Shown piece after piece: positions 7,750 to 18,749 of a stretch of DNA of 22,227 nt. This stretch comes from Penium margaritaceum. Taxonomy: Eukaryota > Streptophyta > Zygnematophyceae > Desmidiales > Peniaceae. The stretch covers positions 73,590 through 95,816 of the forward strand of contig SZWC01004928.1 in assembly GCA_023375785.1 (NCBI GenBank). The letters run 5' to 3'. The notes beneath the pieces were generated by a model. That model was not told the DNA's origin and did no database searches. It worked only from the letters and a program-made list of their open reading frames with translations. The first letter of the stretch is position 1, and every line of letters begins with the position of its first letter. The translations under genes and the position numbers were made by a program.

Positions 7750-10087
7750 TCACATTGGCTCGTCGTCCCCGAGGGATTTCGAGGAGGAGGAGCTGTCATT
7801 TGACTCCCACTCCTCAATCTCGATTGTCACATAGTCTGAGGCCTCGTCCTCCTCTGAATAGTGAGAGGAGTACTGGCCATTTTCTGTTGTGTTGTGTGCT
7901 GCTGCCTCGGGACTCCCACGATTTTCAACGTGGGATGAGACAGCGGCAACTACAGTTTCACCCGCTACATCACTTCTAGCTGCGTCATGACATGCTGTTG
8001 TTGCTGCTACTGCTTCACCCGCTGCATCACTTCAAGTTGCATCATCACTTGTTGTTGTCTCTACTGCTGTTACTGATGGATCTGTCCCATCCGTCACGAG
8101 CGTGACCCCAGATTCACCACCTGTGTCTGCTCTTGCGGAACGTCCTTCTCTTGGCTGTCTGGGGCCTCTCCCACCATCACCCCGCACCCCGTGTCTTCCA
8201 ACAAGCTGTCTGGCATGAGCTGCAACCACTTTGGCTGGGGAGAGGGCAGGTGGATTTGTGCACCGCCTAAGCCCATGTCCAGCCAGCCCATAGTGGCTAC
8301 AGATGTGGTCCTCTTGCAATGCTCATACCGGTCCTTCCGCTTGGACTTCGGCCTCCCAGCACCACGCTTCTTACCTCGCAGGCCCCACCCTTTCTGTGCG
8401 TACTGCACCTCACGGAGATTCACCCCGGGCATGGGGTGATGGTAGGTCCTCTTCCACGCCATCTTCGTCAGGTGAATTTCCACCTACGTCTCTGTGTTGA
8501 CTCCAGAATCAAGGAGAAGCCTGGCCGCGTGTTGACATGTGTAGTCGTACTCGACCCACTGGCTGCAGCTGCGCTTCTTTGCATTACGATCCACCTCTCG
8601 TCCGGTCAGGCTCTTTCGGCCACGTAGTGATCCCGCCGGGATGATGTCATACTTCTGCGTGTTGTTTTTCACCTTAGCATTGGTGAAGGGGGCAAGCGTG
8701 ATTTTGTAGTCATGTATCAGCTTTCGCCGTTCTACAAACAACTTCTACACCCACATGTAAATCTTGGCAAAGCAGTGAAAGGGGTATAGATGGCGGAGGT
8801 CCATGATGCGGGCGTTCAATGACCCTGTCGTGTTGCTTGTCGTGTGTCCGCCACATGCCACCGGTATGTACACCCTACTCCACCTGTTCATCAGAATGCC
8901 TGGTTTTACACCACCACCGGCGATGTACTCCACGCCCTTCTTGGATGCCCTTGACAGATCTTCCTGAGTGTGCTTGAACTCCTTGGTGTTGAAGGCGTGC
9001 GTGAGGGTCCATAAGAGGTCAGCGGCCACCTGACCCGCTTTGGATTTCACGTTCTTGTGGATGTGTTGCGCACACTTAGTGTGTGTAGCACTAGGCATCT
9101 CAAGGGCCACAACAGCAAGGAGCCCCCCGTCATGATCATTGATGATGGCTGTGCCATGGTGTTGTGCCATGGGATACTCCTGCGTCAGCTGCTTCACGAA
9201 CCACGTCCAATTCTCCATTTTTTCCACGCCATGGGAACCGAGTGGTTTTTGACATCCCAGAACTGAGCAATGAGTAGAACCTGTTTGAATCCAATTTTTA
9301 GAAAAGTGGCATCCATGGTGATGAGGAAATGCACATGATTCCAACCTTTCTGACATGCCCCGGGTGCCACAATGGCCCAGCGGAACAACACGTTCTTGTC
9401 CTGTTCTGCGCATGTGACGGTCCGGGGATCCATTCGCTTCAACTACAAGGCATACAGCACATGTGCCGCGCTCTTTACGCTAAGGATCATTCGTCATACT
9501 ATGGCAGGAGAGCAAACATACTAACCTCTACTACGTAGGCTGGGAAGAGCGACCAAGACAACGTCTTCTTCCCTATCAGCTTCTCCTCGGCCACATTCTT
9601 TGCTCAGTAGACCACCAGATAGTACACTTTCTTGCCTGTGCGTGCCTCAATAATCTGCTACAGCACCTTTGTATTGGTCAAAAGCTGCTTCTGGATCATC
9701 TGCTCGATGTGGCGCAATACCCATGCTACCCAATGTGCCTGATCGCCCTTCTTGATAATGGGGCTGCACTTGTGGTCGTCCACATACTTGATCACGAATA
9801 AAATTGCAATGCTTGCGCTGATAGCGCGCCTTTAGGAGCCATGGACAACCTCCGTTCTTCCACAGTCCGTAGTGGACTTCCAGTCGAGTTGGCTCACTGC
9901 GAAACCAGGAGAGAGGCATGTTATAGTTGAAAGTGAAATCTTGGACAGGGTCTCAACAGGCCTCCATGTTGCAAAAGGCTTGGCCACCCAGGAAATCCGT
10001 GCATCTTCATGTGCGCTTGCGTGCACGAGTAGGAGTGGCTTGGACAACTTTGCCGGTCTTCTCCGTGGAACGGCGGAGTTTCCTCAT
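7750..10087 (-). pseudogene. MULE1: Mutator-like transposase, decayed
   Basis: Read right to left. A basic start (ATG at 10087, MRKLRRSTEK) leads to an N-terminal domain with CPWLLKA (about 9840) and AKNVAEEK (about 9600). An intron-like gap follows, about 9525-9443 (AG|GTTAGT to TTGTAG). The catalytic domain has FRWAIVAPG, MDATFLK (first Asp, about 9312), INDHDGG (second Asp) and NTTGSLN (about 8820-8835), where MULEs normally have N-x-x-E-S-x-N, so the third acidic residue is Gly. A SWIM-type finger (SCSQW...TCQHA, about 8540-8580), a GAGRPKSKRK basic patch, a damaged CCHC knuckle (CSHYGLAGHGLRRC, second Cys lost) and an acidic tail ending EPM-stop at 7750 complete it. Frameshifts near 9220 and 8310, and stops at 8745, 8484, 8032 and in the N-terminus, inactivate it. 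A live protein would cut and move the element. Confidence 0.88.
9443..9525 (-). other. Probable intron in MULE1 transposase
   Basis: On the minus strand the coding frame SWSLFPAY runs to a consensus donor AG|GTTAGT, and resumes after ttgtag with LKRMDPRT. The 83-bp gap contains in-frame stops. MULE2 has a GT-AG gap at the same protein position (18154-18244), which supports splicing over frame decay. Confidence 0.6.
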
Positions 10088-11266
10088 AAGACGACCCTAC
10101 AAAGAAGACATGTATTACAACTTCAGGCACATGTAGGGAAAACATTCACTAGAACGTATAGTGTTGGGTGGCAAGCGGGCAGCATACTTTGGCAAAGCAG
10201 GAGGTCAAGCCCTGTCAGATGCAACGCCATTTCCATAGACATAGTGGGTTCAACCCACTCACGTGGTAACCACAAAACGTACGGACATGTTGACTTCCTC
10301 CAAGTTGCATCGTGTGCTCTTCAACTTGGTCTGGAGAATGAGGAGTCATGCGCTCCACAACATGGACATGACAGTTGTGCTCGTGTTCCTCCTAATCAGT
10401 GAACATGAATGAGGACTCAGGGTGGTAGTGCAAGACAATAACCTAGGGAGGATCTTTTTCCTTGTCGTCCGGGTAGTCGCCTCCAATGGCGTAAAAAGTG
10501 GCGGTGATCTTGGCCCAAAATGGGCACAGTTATGTATGGCATCCTAACCACCATCTGCACTTGGCAAACCCGCCCGTGTTAGCGCAAGGATGAAAGCCAT
10601 CTCAGAGACAGAGGCCCGTTGCGACAAATTGGTGACACTGTAAGGACATGACAAGTACACATCAACAATGAATCAACGGTCACGACCCCTACGGAGGACG
10701 AGAGAGAACGTTCGGATCGCATGGCACTTGGCCGACTTACCACGATGACAACTGTCGCAAACCATGCAAGCAGAGTGAACACATGCGGAGGGAATACAAA
10801 GAATATTAATCCTAATATGCACCTGGGTTACAAACAACAATGAGGGGAGGCACGTTGGTGTCGAGCGCGTGACGTTGACAGCATGTAGTCTGTCCTTGAA
10901 AGATCCGCCAGGTGGCGCCGTTTGCAGGTGGACGACAATTGGCAACATCCACCTGGCATTATATCTCGTGATTGAGATATGCTAGGATTAGATTCCGTTC
11001 GGATGTAGTCGAGGTTCACATTCGACATCGCTGCTTCGTGTTTGGCAGCGAGACTGTCTAGCAATCATTTGTACATGAGAATGATGTCATCTTTACCTCG
11101 TTTGTCATAATTTGAAGCCCCCTTTTCAAAGGCTCGATGAAATTAGGGGACATGTGAACATTTTCCACATATTTTTTTGGTTGAAACTTGTGCTTTGCTT
11201 CAAGTCACTCCAAAGGCAAATGATCGGGGTTCATTTCATGGGTCGTAGAAATAGTGACTTAAACCA
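10088..11266. other. Unassigned interval upstream of MULE1
   Basis: No protein family is recognisable on either strand. Small palindromes are present: agtgggtt-c-aacccact (10242-10258), atatctc/gagatat (10961-10980) and tcgctgc/gcagcga (about 11029-11052). A short minus-strand frame around 10828-11064 has no family signature. The part from about 11085 to 11266 may be the 3' end of the LINE remnant to its right. Confidence 0.4.
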
Positions 11267-12350
11267 TTAAAATCTCAAAAATGATTTGTCAGATATCCAC
11301 CACTTCAAAGTAATTGCTTTGCGACCGGTGTAGCATGAATTTTTTTTCAATGGTGGGCGTGGCATGCATGATTGAAGGCCCTTTGGGAAAAGTGGGTACC
11401 AGAAGCATGTTTTGGGCAAAGCGAGTATCGTGTCCAATTTGTGCGAGAAATGGCCGGACAATGTTTCGAGGGCTCAAACTGTGGGTATAGCGGAATAAGG
11501 CCGTTCTTTGTGTCTTGGTCCAGGCTTCTTATGAGGATTCTCTGTGGTTCAGTTGACTTTGTAATCAATTATGTCGGTGGAGCTTGTGTGCGTGGTCCAA
11601 CAAGGAATAGGATGATTTTATCCATGTTGGCTCTTAGGCCGGTGAAGACCTTGCTAATGTCGAAAATTTGTAGTGCCTTATCTAGGTTATTTTTTGTCTT
11701 TAACAAGGAGTGTTGTGTCATTGGCATAGGCTCCAAAGCTAATACATGTGTATTCTTCAATAATGGGGCTTTGAATGAAGTGTGTGAATTATTGATTTAG
11801 TGGTTCCATGGCTATGATGAAAAGTAGCGGGGCGATTAGGCATCATTGTGTGACTCCCGTATTTGTGATGATTGGGGCGGTGATGTTACCACAAAGCAGG
11901 AAACTGGTTTTTGTGCCACGTAGGGTTGCTTTTATCCAGTTTACATAGGTTTTAGGGAAGCCCATTGCCACCATGGTTCTAAAGAGGTGAGGTCTAAGTA
12001 TGGTGTCATAAGCTTTTTCAGAGCCAGCTAAGAGGAAGGTCAAGTGACTTTTAGTCTGCGTGGACCAATGATGTAGGTCTAGGATGCAGGAAAGTGTGTC
12101 TTTGATGTTTCTTCCTTTGAAAAATCCAGTTTGTTCCATACCGATGATGCAAGGTAAGATGTTACTGAGTCTGTTTACAAGAGTCTTGGCTAGAATTTTG
12201 TAATTGGTACTCAGTAGGGATATGGTGCAGTAGTTTTTAATCTCAGTTGGGTATCCTGTTTAAAAAACAGTAAACAAGTGTTTGAGTCTGGAAAGTGGGC
12301 ATGCTTTGGAGGGGTTTGTCAGTAGTCCACAAGGACACTTAAAAGGTCCA
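11267..12350 (-). pseudogene. LINE (non-LTR retrotransposon) ORF2 reverse transcriptase remnant
   Basis: Read right to left, the sequence gives GYPTEIKNYCTISLLS (about 12250-12205; normally NYRPISLLN), YKILAKTLVNRLSNILP, then EQTGFFKGRNIKD (about 12135), FLLAGSEKAYD (about 12035) and GVTQ-stop-CLIAPLLF (about 11845-11815; normally GVRQGCPLSPLLF). YANDTTLLV (about 11735) and GLRANMDKIILF (about 11640) follow. The order is typical of LINE RT blocks. Both catalytic sites are broken: the Asp three residues before KAYD is Gly, and YADD reads YAND. Stops and at least one frameshift occur. No endonuclease precedes it here; an endonuclease-bearing fragment in the same orientation is at 21050-22227. 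The 3' limit is unclear and may reach about 11085. Confidence 0.88.
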
Positions 12351-12388
12351 TTTTTATATCTATAGGGGATTTAAAAAAAAAACTGAGA

Positions 12389-12400
12389 TGGTATCAGAGC
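12389..12400 (+). promoter_or_regulatory. Perfect plant-type tRNA-Met primer-binding site
   Basis: The bases tggtatcagagc match the canonical plant LTR-retrotransposon site at 12 of 12 positions and are followed by agtggagagag. No LTR is apparent in the 30-40 bases between it and the LINE remnant, so the LTR has been lost. The site marks the start of an element body running to the right. Confidence 0.7.
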
Positions 12401-13195
12401 AGTGGAGAGAGAAGGTATTGAGCTCACGAATCAAGCGCTCAATCCTGGTGTGCGGCCGGTCTCCGTCGCCACCATTGCTTCCGCCGCCATTCCTGTCACG
12501 TCGAGCACACTCGCTGCCGAGTTGGTGTAAAGCACCCTCCTACGGCAGCTCCTTACCCGCACCCATCTTGTGGCGGGCAGCAGCAGGAGCATCGTGCGGA
12601 CAGTCATGGGTGTGTCCCTCATTTGCTCCCACGGGAATGCTCCCGTCCGCGGGTGCAGCGGATCTGCACCTGCTACGTCTACGGCAGTAGCTTGAGCAGC
12701 AGCACCATCACAGCCTTCTCAGCCATGACAACGACTGCGATAGCTGCAGCTATGACTACAGCAGCTGCACTGCTGAGAGAGCATTTGTAGCCACTACTCC
12801 CGCCACATTCTCCTCAGCAGCTACCGCAGATACGCACCCTAAGCAGCAACTCCTGTCACTGCTGCAGGTCCTGCCACCGCAGCCAAAGCAACCATAACCG
12901 CAGCAACTACACCCTAAGCCCGCAACAAAAGCAGCAGCAGCCAGTTGGAGCCACAGCTACTTCATTCTAAGCAACACCACTGTCGCTTCCTTTAGTCGCA
13001 GCATTCTCAGATGAGACCACGACTGCAACAGCAACAGTTGCGATGAAAGCAGTTGCACTACGTGCCAGCGCTCGCAGCCGCTGCCACCGCCACATACTAC
13101 CCAACGGCTGCCACAGATGAACGCCCGCTACAGGTCCCACTGCCGTGGTCAGAGCAACCGCAGCTACAGTAGCCGCAACAGCTGCATCGTAAGCC
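12401..13195 (+). repeat. GCA/CAG-rich low-complexity region, possible decayed retroelement 5' body
   Basis: From about 12650 to 13190 the + strand is dominated by gca, cag and ccg triplets. They read Ala/Pro/Thr/Gln-rich in whichever frame is followed, and the minus strand gives an Ala/Val-rich frame at 12967-13227. Frame changes are frequent, as expected of a drifting trinucleotide tract. Its position just after a primer-binding site suggests it was leader or gag sequence, but no gag motif is visible. Confidence 0.5.
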
Positions 13196-13915
13196 TGGTG
13201 TTTATCCGGGGGCTTTGTTTTTTGCAAGTTCCGATATGCTTTGTTTTATGGGTTCGGTCACCATATACCCAGTTTTTGGAGCTATATAGCTCATATGCCA
13301 AAGTCGCATACAAAACAACGCAGGTATCAATGGACTGCAGGAAACAACACAGGTATCAATGCCGAGAGAGAAAGCAACGAGTCCCCCATGCGGATAAAAA
13401 AACTACCCATCCGGGAATCAAGAGAAGTTAATAGCTCCATAGCACATGCACTATTCGCTCACGCGCAAATAGTGATGGAGCAGAACCCATGTGCCCAAGC
13501 GCCGGTACATCACCAAACCACCGGCAGAGGTTCGGAAGACGCAGCTTGTCAAAGAAATTGCTCTACACAAACCATGTTGTCTCGGCCCTAGGTTCGACGT
13601 AAAATGGTGCAAGTTTGTGCACCATTTGCATGAATGCTATGCGTGCTTGAAGGAGTTACACACGTGTCATCAGATATGTTTCCAACAAATGGCATTACGC
13701 CGGTAGTGACAGCCGAGCATGTCCTTGTCAGCGTCGCTGACAAGGCAGTACGCCAACTGCCTCGTTGCTGGCAACAACGTCCACATTTGATGTGACATAG
13801 TCGTAAAGGTGCGGGAGCCCAACGACTGTTTGAACCGATCTCAAAAAATTAGTTCATAAGCTAAGTTCACAGCATGTGCAACTTGACGTTCATTACGTCC
13901 AATTCAATACGCGAC
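13196..13915. other. Unassigned interval with short repeats and a long palindrome
   Basis: No family is recognised. A + frame at 13491-13706 encodes a Cys/His-rich C-terminus (KWCKFVHHLHECYACLKEL) that could bind a metal, but it is short and unsupported. A 12-base motif caggtatcaatg is repeated at about 13321 and 13351. An odd palindrome with 11-bp arms (ccttgtcagcg around one t) spans 13723-13745. Another stem (cactatt/aatagtg) lies near 13449-13474. Confidence 0.4.
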
Positions 13916-13917
13916 CA

Positions 13918-15480
13918 TGGCGTCGTCGCACCACTTGTCGCTGAAGGGTTGGCCATTGTCGCCGCTGGAGAAATGGGCGGGTGCTATCGACGATGCCTGC
14001 CACATGGACCTGTAAGATGCGTAGGTCGGGTGGGTTAACATCAAGCGCATGTGGGACTTAAATAGACTCGGCCCTTTTCCTGCTGACCCATACCATATGT
14101 GCTGGCTCATGGGTGTCGAACCGCCGCATCATCGTCCTGCATGGTGCCCACCTCACTGACAGCCATGGATCCATCCGGACCCACTGTGGTGTGCCAGATT
14201 GTAGACCGTGAAACATTTGACATGACAAAGAATGTAATAGGCGCATTTCAATGATGAACTGCGGTACCAAGAGAAGTTCATAATTTTCAACTTCCGCCTT
14301 CTTTTCTTCTACTTCATTGGGAAAGTTGTTTACGTGAAAACATGTCTCTCTCTGATCCGCTGAAGCTCTGTGGTCGTCCCATGCCGTGGCTCCAATTATG
14401 GGGAGGAGACCCGGATGCTCCTCAAGTGGTCCATGAGGATACATCCTTCCTCCACGTCCCTGTATGGACCAGTTTGATGCGTGGGTCGCGTGGAACAAGA
14501 TCAAGAGCCTCTGGGACTCCAAGAAGTTGGGGCCTCCTCCAAGTGATCCATTCGGCATGTGCCACATCATGTGTGTGAAGCTGCTACATTGTCGTCCTAT
14601 CTGGTGCCCACCACACTGGCAGCCCTTGGTCCATCCGGATCCTCTGTGGTGTGCCAGACTCTGAACCTCTTAGGCCAGTGAAGGACCGGCTACATTGCTT
14701 GTTTTTTCATGACATTTTGTATCTGAAATCCCTGGTATTCTTGTGCAATTCCAGTCTCATTTAATGCGCATATGACAGGTCAGAAACATCTGTATAAATT
14801 GAGTACTGCACATCGTGAAATATAGCAGAATTATGTGTTAGTCACTAAAACCTTTGGGCATGGTGAATGTGAAAGTTGGATATGTGTGCCTACAACCTTG
14901 TGTTGTATCCAAACGGGCCTTTTTGGGCAGGACTGTTATTTGTACACATCATTCTATCCATCTTGTATCCGGTAGGCCATGTATGTTTCCATACCTTTTG
15001 CACTCTTCCCAGTGATCCAGGGTTTAGGGTGCCACATCAGGTGTGTGAAGCTGCCACATTGTTGTCCTATGTAGTGCCCACCACACTTGCAGCCCTGGGT
15101 CCATCCGGTACCTCTACGGTGTGCCAGAATCTGAACCACTTAGGCCTGTGAAGGACCGGGTACATTGAATAATTTGTTTTGACATTTTTTATCTCAAATC
15201 CCCGGTACTACTGTATGTTTCCAGTCTCATTCAACACGCATATGACAGATCCAAGACATGTATATGAAATCACTACCACAGATCATGAAACATAGCGCAA
15301 GTATGTCTTGGTCTCTAAAATCTTTGGACATGGCAAATGCAACAGTTGGATATGTGTGCCTACCACCTTCTGTAGTATCCAAACTGACCTAATTGGGTAG
15401 GACTGTTCTTTGTAGACATCATTTTATCCATCCTGTTCCTGGTAGGCAATGTATGTTTCCATACCTTTTTGTTATCATGT
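13918..15480 (+). repeat. Three-copy diverged repeat with a decayed + strand open frame
   Basis: Copy A (13918-14200) and copy B (about 14378-14665) are offset by 460 bp and share a translatable + frame: MDQFDAWVAWNKIKSLWD in B aligns with HMDL-stop-DA-stop-VGW in A, and both continue to CPPH and DPLWCARL then stop. Copy C (15011-15480) repeats 14540-15010 with a constant 470-bp offset, including an AT-rich segment after the stop. That segment ends, in B, with a pyrimidine-rich run and cttcccag at about 15003-15012, like an intron acceptor. I do not recognise the encoded family. Copy B keeps the longest open frame (14464-14664), while A and C carry stops, so this is a local repeat family in decay and not a working gene. 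Confidence 0.7.
14464..14664 (+). CDS. Small open frame in repeat copy B, unidentified
   Basis: This frame encodes 66 residues, Trp- and Cys/His-rich (MDQFDAWVAW, then WDSKKLGPPP, CHIMCVKLLHC and WCPPHWQ). Copy A conserves the spacing of WD, LGP, P-x-DP, CPPH and LWCARL despite stops. That pattern suggests the frame was once protein-coding. I cannot name a family and no promoter or splice context is convincing. Confidence 0.35.
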   Translation: MDQFDAWVAWNKIKSLWDSKKLGPPPSDPFGMCHIMCVKLLHCRPIWCPPHWQPLVHPDPLWCARL

Positions 15481-16498
15481 GTCTGGTGTCTTTTCACCTG
15501 GTGAGCATACCAAGCACCAATCCCACTATTCCACCATTCCATGATGTTTGTAACCAAAGGTTCGGATTCCGTTTGCAAGAAAAGTTTATGCAGCCTAAAC
15601 ATTACTCTAATGGACCAGGCTTGTGTTCACTACCCACTGCTGCACTCGTGGGGGGAGCGTGTGGATCCACCCAATGATGTCACACATGGGACACAAGCGG
15701 ACAAGACTGCCAGAAGCCTCTGGACGATCGGGATTAATGACGATCCCATCGTCGACTTCTTGAAAAGCATCATAGAACACTTCTTCTTGAGTGTAGTCTG
15801 ATAGAGCTCCCATGTCAAAGGGTTCAGGGTACGTGCTGTAATACAACCTGATCTCATCGACGATCCCATCGTTGCCTCCATTCCATCTGCAACCTTGACA
15901 GCAAGTAACAAGTGCCAGCTCTACATAGGAATGAAGTGACCATAGGTCATACTGTTGGGAATAGGGTGCACTCCATTGAGACTTGGTGCAAATGTTCGAG
16001 AGAACTATAAATGCCTCTGCTCCCAGGTTTTATACTTTGTCAAAAAGTATAGGGCTCTCCGGCTCACTTCACCAAAATACATGTCCTTCTTGGTAAACAA
16101 TTAGGGTTTAGGGTTTAAGGACACACAATACTTCACTTCAACTTTGACCATAGCATGAACGTAGACTGTGGAATGTTATTGAATGAACATTAGACGACAA
16201 TTTTCATATTTAATAATGGTCTAGGATCCACAACCCCCTCTAACACAACCACTCTAATGTCGTCATCACAGAATCTGGCTATCCTCTGGTCATGTCCAGT
16301 ACGTCATACGCCCAGGGCTTGCTTGTCTTTTCAGAGCAGGCCTGCGGCCGAGTAACACTCCACTATACTCCTGCACATTGACATGAAATTTGTTTTACCA
16401 CAGTGTTCGGGGCTTGGAAAGGAAATGGATATGTAAACATGTACGTTTCGACATGATTCATGGAAAATCTCACCTTAAATCCCAAGTGCATACATGAA
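15481..16498. other. Unassigned interval downstream of MULE2
   Basis: A minus-strand frame (15607-15846) is acidic and Tyr-rich (MYYSTYPEPFDMGALSDYT) without a recognisable domain. A tataggg-flanked hairpin (tatacttt/aaagtata) lies near 16029-16049. No terminal inverted repeat matching 6460-6511 is visible on this side of MULE2. Confidence 0.4.
16101..16117 (+). repeat. Short interstitial telomere-type repeat
   Basis: ttagggtttagggttta is about two and a half units of the plant-type TTTAGGG telomere repeat. Single units also occur at about 6731 and 15021. At this length it may be chance or a repair insertion. Confidence 0.6.
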
Positions 16499-18749
16499 TC
16501 AGACTTCATGTCTCTCCACTTGTTGCTCTGCTTCATCATCTGCGTCCTCTTCTCCTGCATTGCCTTCCGCGTCCTCTTCCACTCCACCATACTGTTCCAT
16601 GAGTCATGCACTTTCAGCATCGTGCTCTTCCTGTATGAGCAATCCATTCTCTGGCTCTGCCGCATACCCCAGGGATTCCTCACTGCCACTGTCAGACGCA
16701 TCATCGTCAAAGTCGTTTGCTGCTGCCTCACCAACCTCCTCGTCTATAGAGGACCCCCTGGGGTCCGCTTCAGGGTCGTAGTCCGAGGCCTTAGTGTCAT
16801 CGGTTCCTGCCCCATCTTCTCTCCTTGTCCCTTCTTCTCTCTCTGCACGTGCACCTACTGCTTCTACTGCTGCGTCACGATCAGCTCTTAGTGCTGCTGC
16901 TGCTTCGTGAGGCTGAGGTGCAGGAGGGTTGGGACATCTCTTTCTTGTGTGACCCTTACAGCCACACTTGGGGCAGATGAAGTTATGTTTCTAGAGTGGC
17001 GCACGCTCAATGCGGGCAGTCCTAGGCCGACCACGGCCCCGGCACAGACCTGGTTGCCCCCACCCAGACGGTGCAGGTTGATGGAGTCCGGCGGAGGAGA
17101 GTGATGGCATGGGGTTGGTGTACGTGAGGCTCTTGTACCTCACCGTCTACCCAGGGCTCCCGTGCGCAGTCGGGTCTTCACCCACCTCCATCATGAGGGC
17201 ACAGGCATGCTGGCATGGCTGGCTGAACTCGCGCCACCAACGATACTGAAAACTTCCTAGAGAAAGATCCACGTGCCGGAAGACGTTGGTTGGCTCACGA
17301 ACCATTGCTGTGGTCCCTCCATGATGATGTCGTTGTCGCGTGCAACTGCAGAACTGCGAGGCAGGCGTTTCATAGGAGTCGAGGCACGAGTGATGTTGCA
17401 GTTGGTAATCTACTCGCGGCACTGTGCCATGATGCCCTGCACAAAACACTACACATGCAGGAAGTAGTAGAAGGGGTACAGCTTGTGAAGGGACTTCAGA
17501 GGGGCATTCAGAGACTCGGACGCGTTGCTGGTGATGTGACCCCCCTTAGGAACAGGGCACATGTATGACGTCCACTTCTGTAGAGGTATGCCACCCTGTC
17601 CGTCTTGGCCTGGGATGAGGTAGCTCGTTGCGCGTTTGCTGACTACCCACAAGTGGCGTGCCGTTTGGTGGAACTGCTCATGCGTCAATGCCTGTGCGCA
17701 CTTCCACACCCAGTAGGCAGCCTTCTTGTCGAACTTCTCATGGATGTTCCTCAGCAAATGTCAGTCACAATACATGTGTGTAGCGCCTGACAAGTGCCTT
17801 ACCAGAGCCTTTGCCAGGCCAGCTTCTCTTTCCGACACTGTGACTGCACCTGTAGAACATGCTGTGGGGTAAGCACGGGCCAGCTGCTCACAAAACCACA
17901 TCCACGTTTCTTCATTCTCACTTGAGACGAGTGGCCAGGCCATGGGGCATGCATGGGCATTCGCGTCAAAGAATTGCGCGACCAGCATCACTTCCTTGTG
18001 GCCGTTTTTAAGGAAGGTGCCATCCATTGTCATGATGCGCCTTGCGTAGTCCCAGCCATGGCAGGTGGCCCCAGGTGCCACAAACGCCCATCTGAACTTG
18101 TTCTGTGCATCCATCTCCGCCACAGCATGTGTTGCCGGATCAATGTGTTTCAGCTGCACGCCCACAAAAGTCATTTGTCAAGCTTTGAAACAGTAAAGTG
18201 AGAAGACGGGTGAAAAGCCATGCGCCACCGGCCACGGGACATACCTCTTAATACAGCACCGGAAACATAGCCCATGATTTTGCCTTGGCGCCTAACAGTT
18301 GGGCCTGGGCCAATGATCGTGCATGGTAGATCGTGCATGCTAGTTCGTCACCTCAATGCCTACGGCTTCCTTGATGATGGCTCTCAGCGTCGCTGGCGGT
18401 GTTGTTGAATATCGCGCCATTTGGGACGAAATGTTGCGTGCCATCCACCTGGTGGTTCGCGCGGGGCTCCCACGCCAGTAATCGGTGTGCAGCAATGGCC
18501 TTCTCTCACATGGGACAATTTTACCGCCCCCAACTTCGAAGATACAACTGCGCGTATGTTCCATGCGCAGCCCTATCTCATAGCCTCCACACAATGTACG
18601 CCGGTCCATCTAGGCTCGGTGCGCACCCACTGTAGCCCAAAGCGGTTTGCTACTGCGTGGTCCTTGATTGCCGCCCTGCAGGTAGCCATGTTGCGGTACT
18701 TTTTGCCCTCCACGGGCAAGTCACCATCGGCCTTTCTTTTCTTCGTCAT
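16499..18749 (-). pseudogene. MULE2: Mutator-like transposase, decayed
   Basis: Read right to left. MTKKRKADGDLPVEGKKYRN (ATG at 18749) opens an N-terminal domain with FGLQWVRTEP and RWMARNIS. An intron at 18244-18154 follows. The catalytic domain has FRWAFVAPG, MDGTFLK (first Asp), ENEETWMWF, VSEREAGL (17830-17832, where the second Asp is Glu) and NASESLN (third Glu kept). A stop falls between CD and HLLRN (17761). A SWIM-like finger (WWREFSQPCQHACA, about 17230-17190, with the first Cys pair altered to FQY), a GRGRPR basic patch and an intact CCHC knuckle CPKCGCKGHTRKRC (about 16973-16930) follow. A Glu/Asp-rich tail runs to a stop at 16604, and the same frame stays acidic to a second stop at 16499, so the first may be premature. 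A frameshift near 17275 and others inactivate it. Domain order equals MULE1. Confidence 0.88.
18154..18244 (-). other. Probable intron in MULE2 transposase
   Basis: The donor reads AG|GTATGT and the acceptor gcgtgcag before LKHIDPAT. The 91-bp gap falls at the same protein position as the MULE1 gap (9443-9525). Confidence 0.65.

Noticed and set aside
9872-10402. 176-codon + strand frame
   Set aside because: It lies partly antisense to the MULE1 N-terminus and has no recognisable domain.
13321-13370. Direct repeats (caggtatcaatg) suggesting a CRISPR-like or iteron array
   Set aside because: There are only two copies, no regular spacer series, and the setting is eukaryotic transposon DNA.
16460-16891. 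143-codon + strand frame with hydrophobic and Cys-rich composition, resembling a membrane protein
   Set aside because: It is antisense to the Glu/Asp-rich tail of MULE2; reverse complements of acidic codons give Ser/Leu/Phe-rich shadows.
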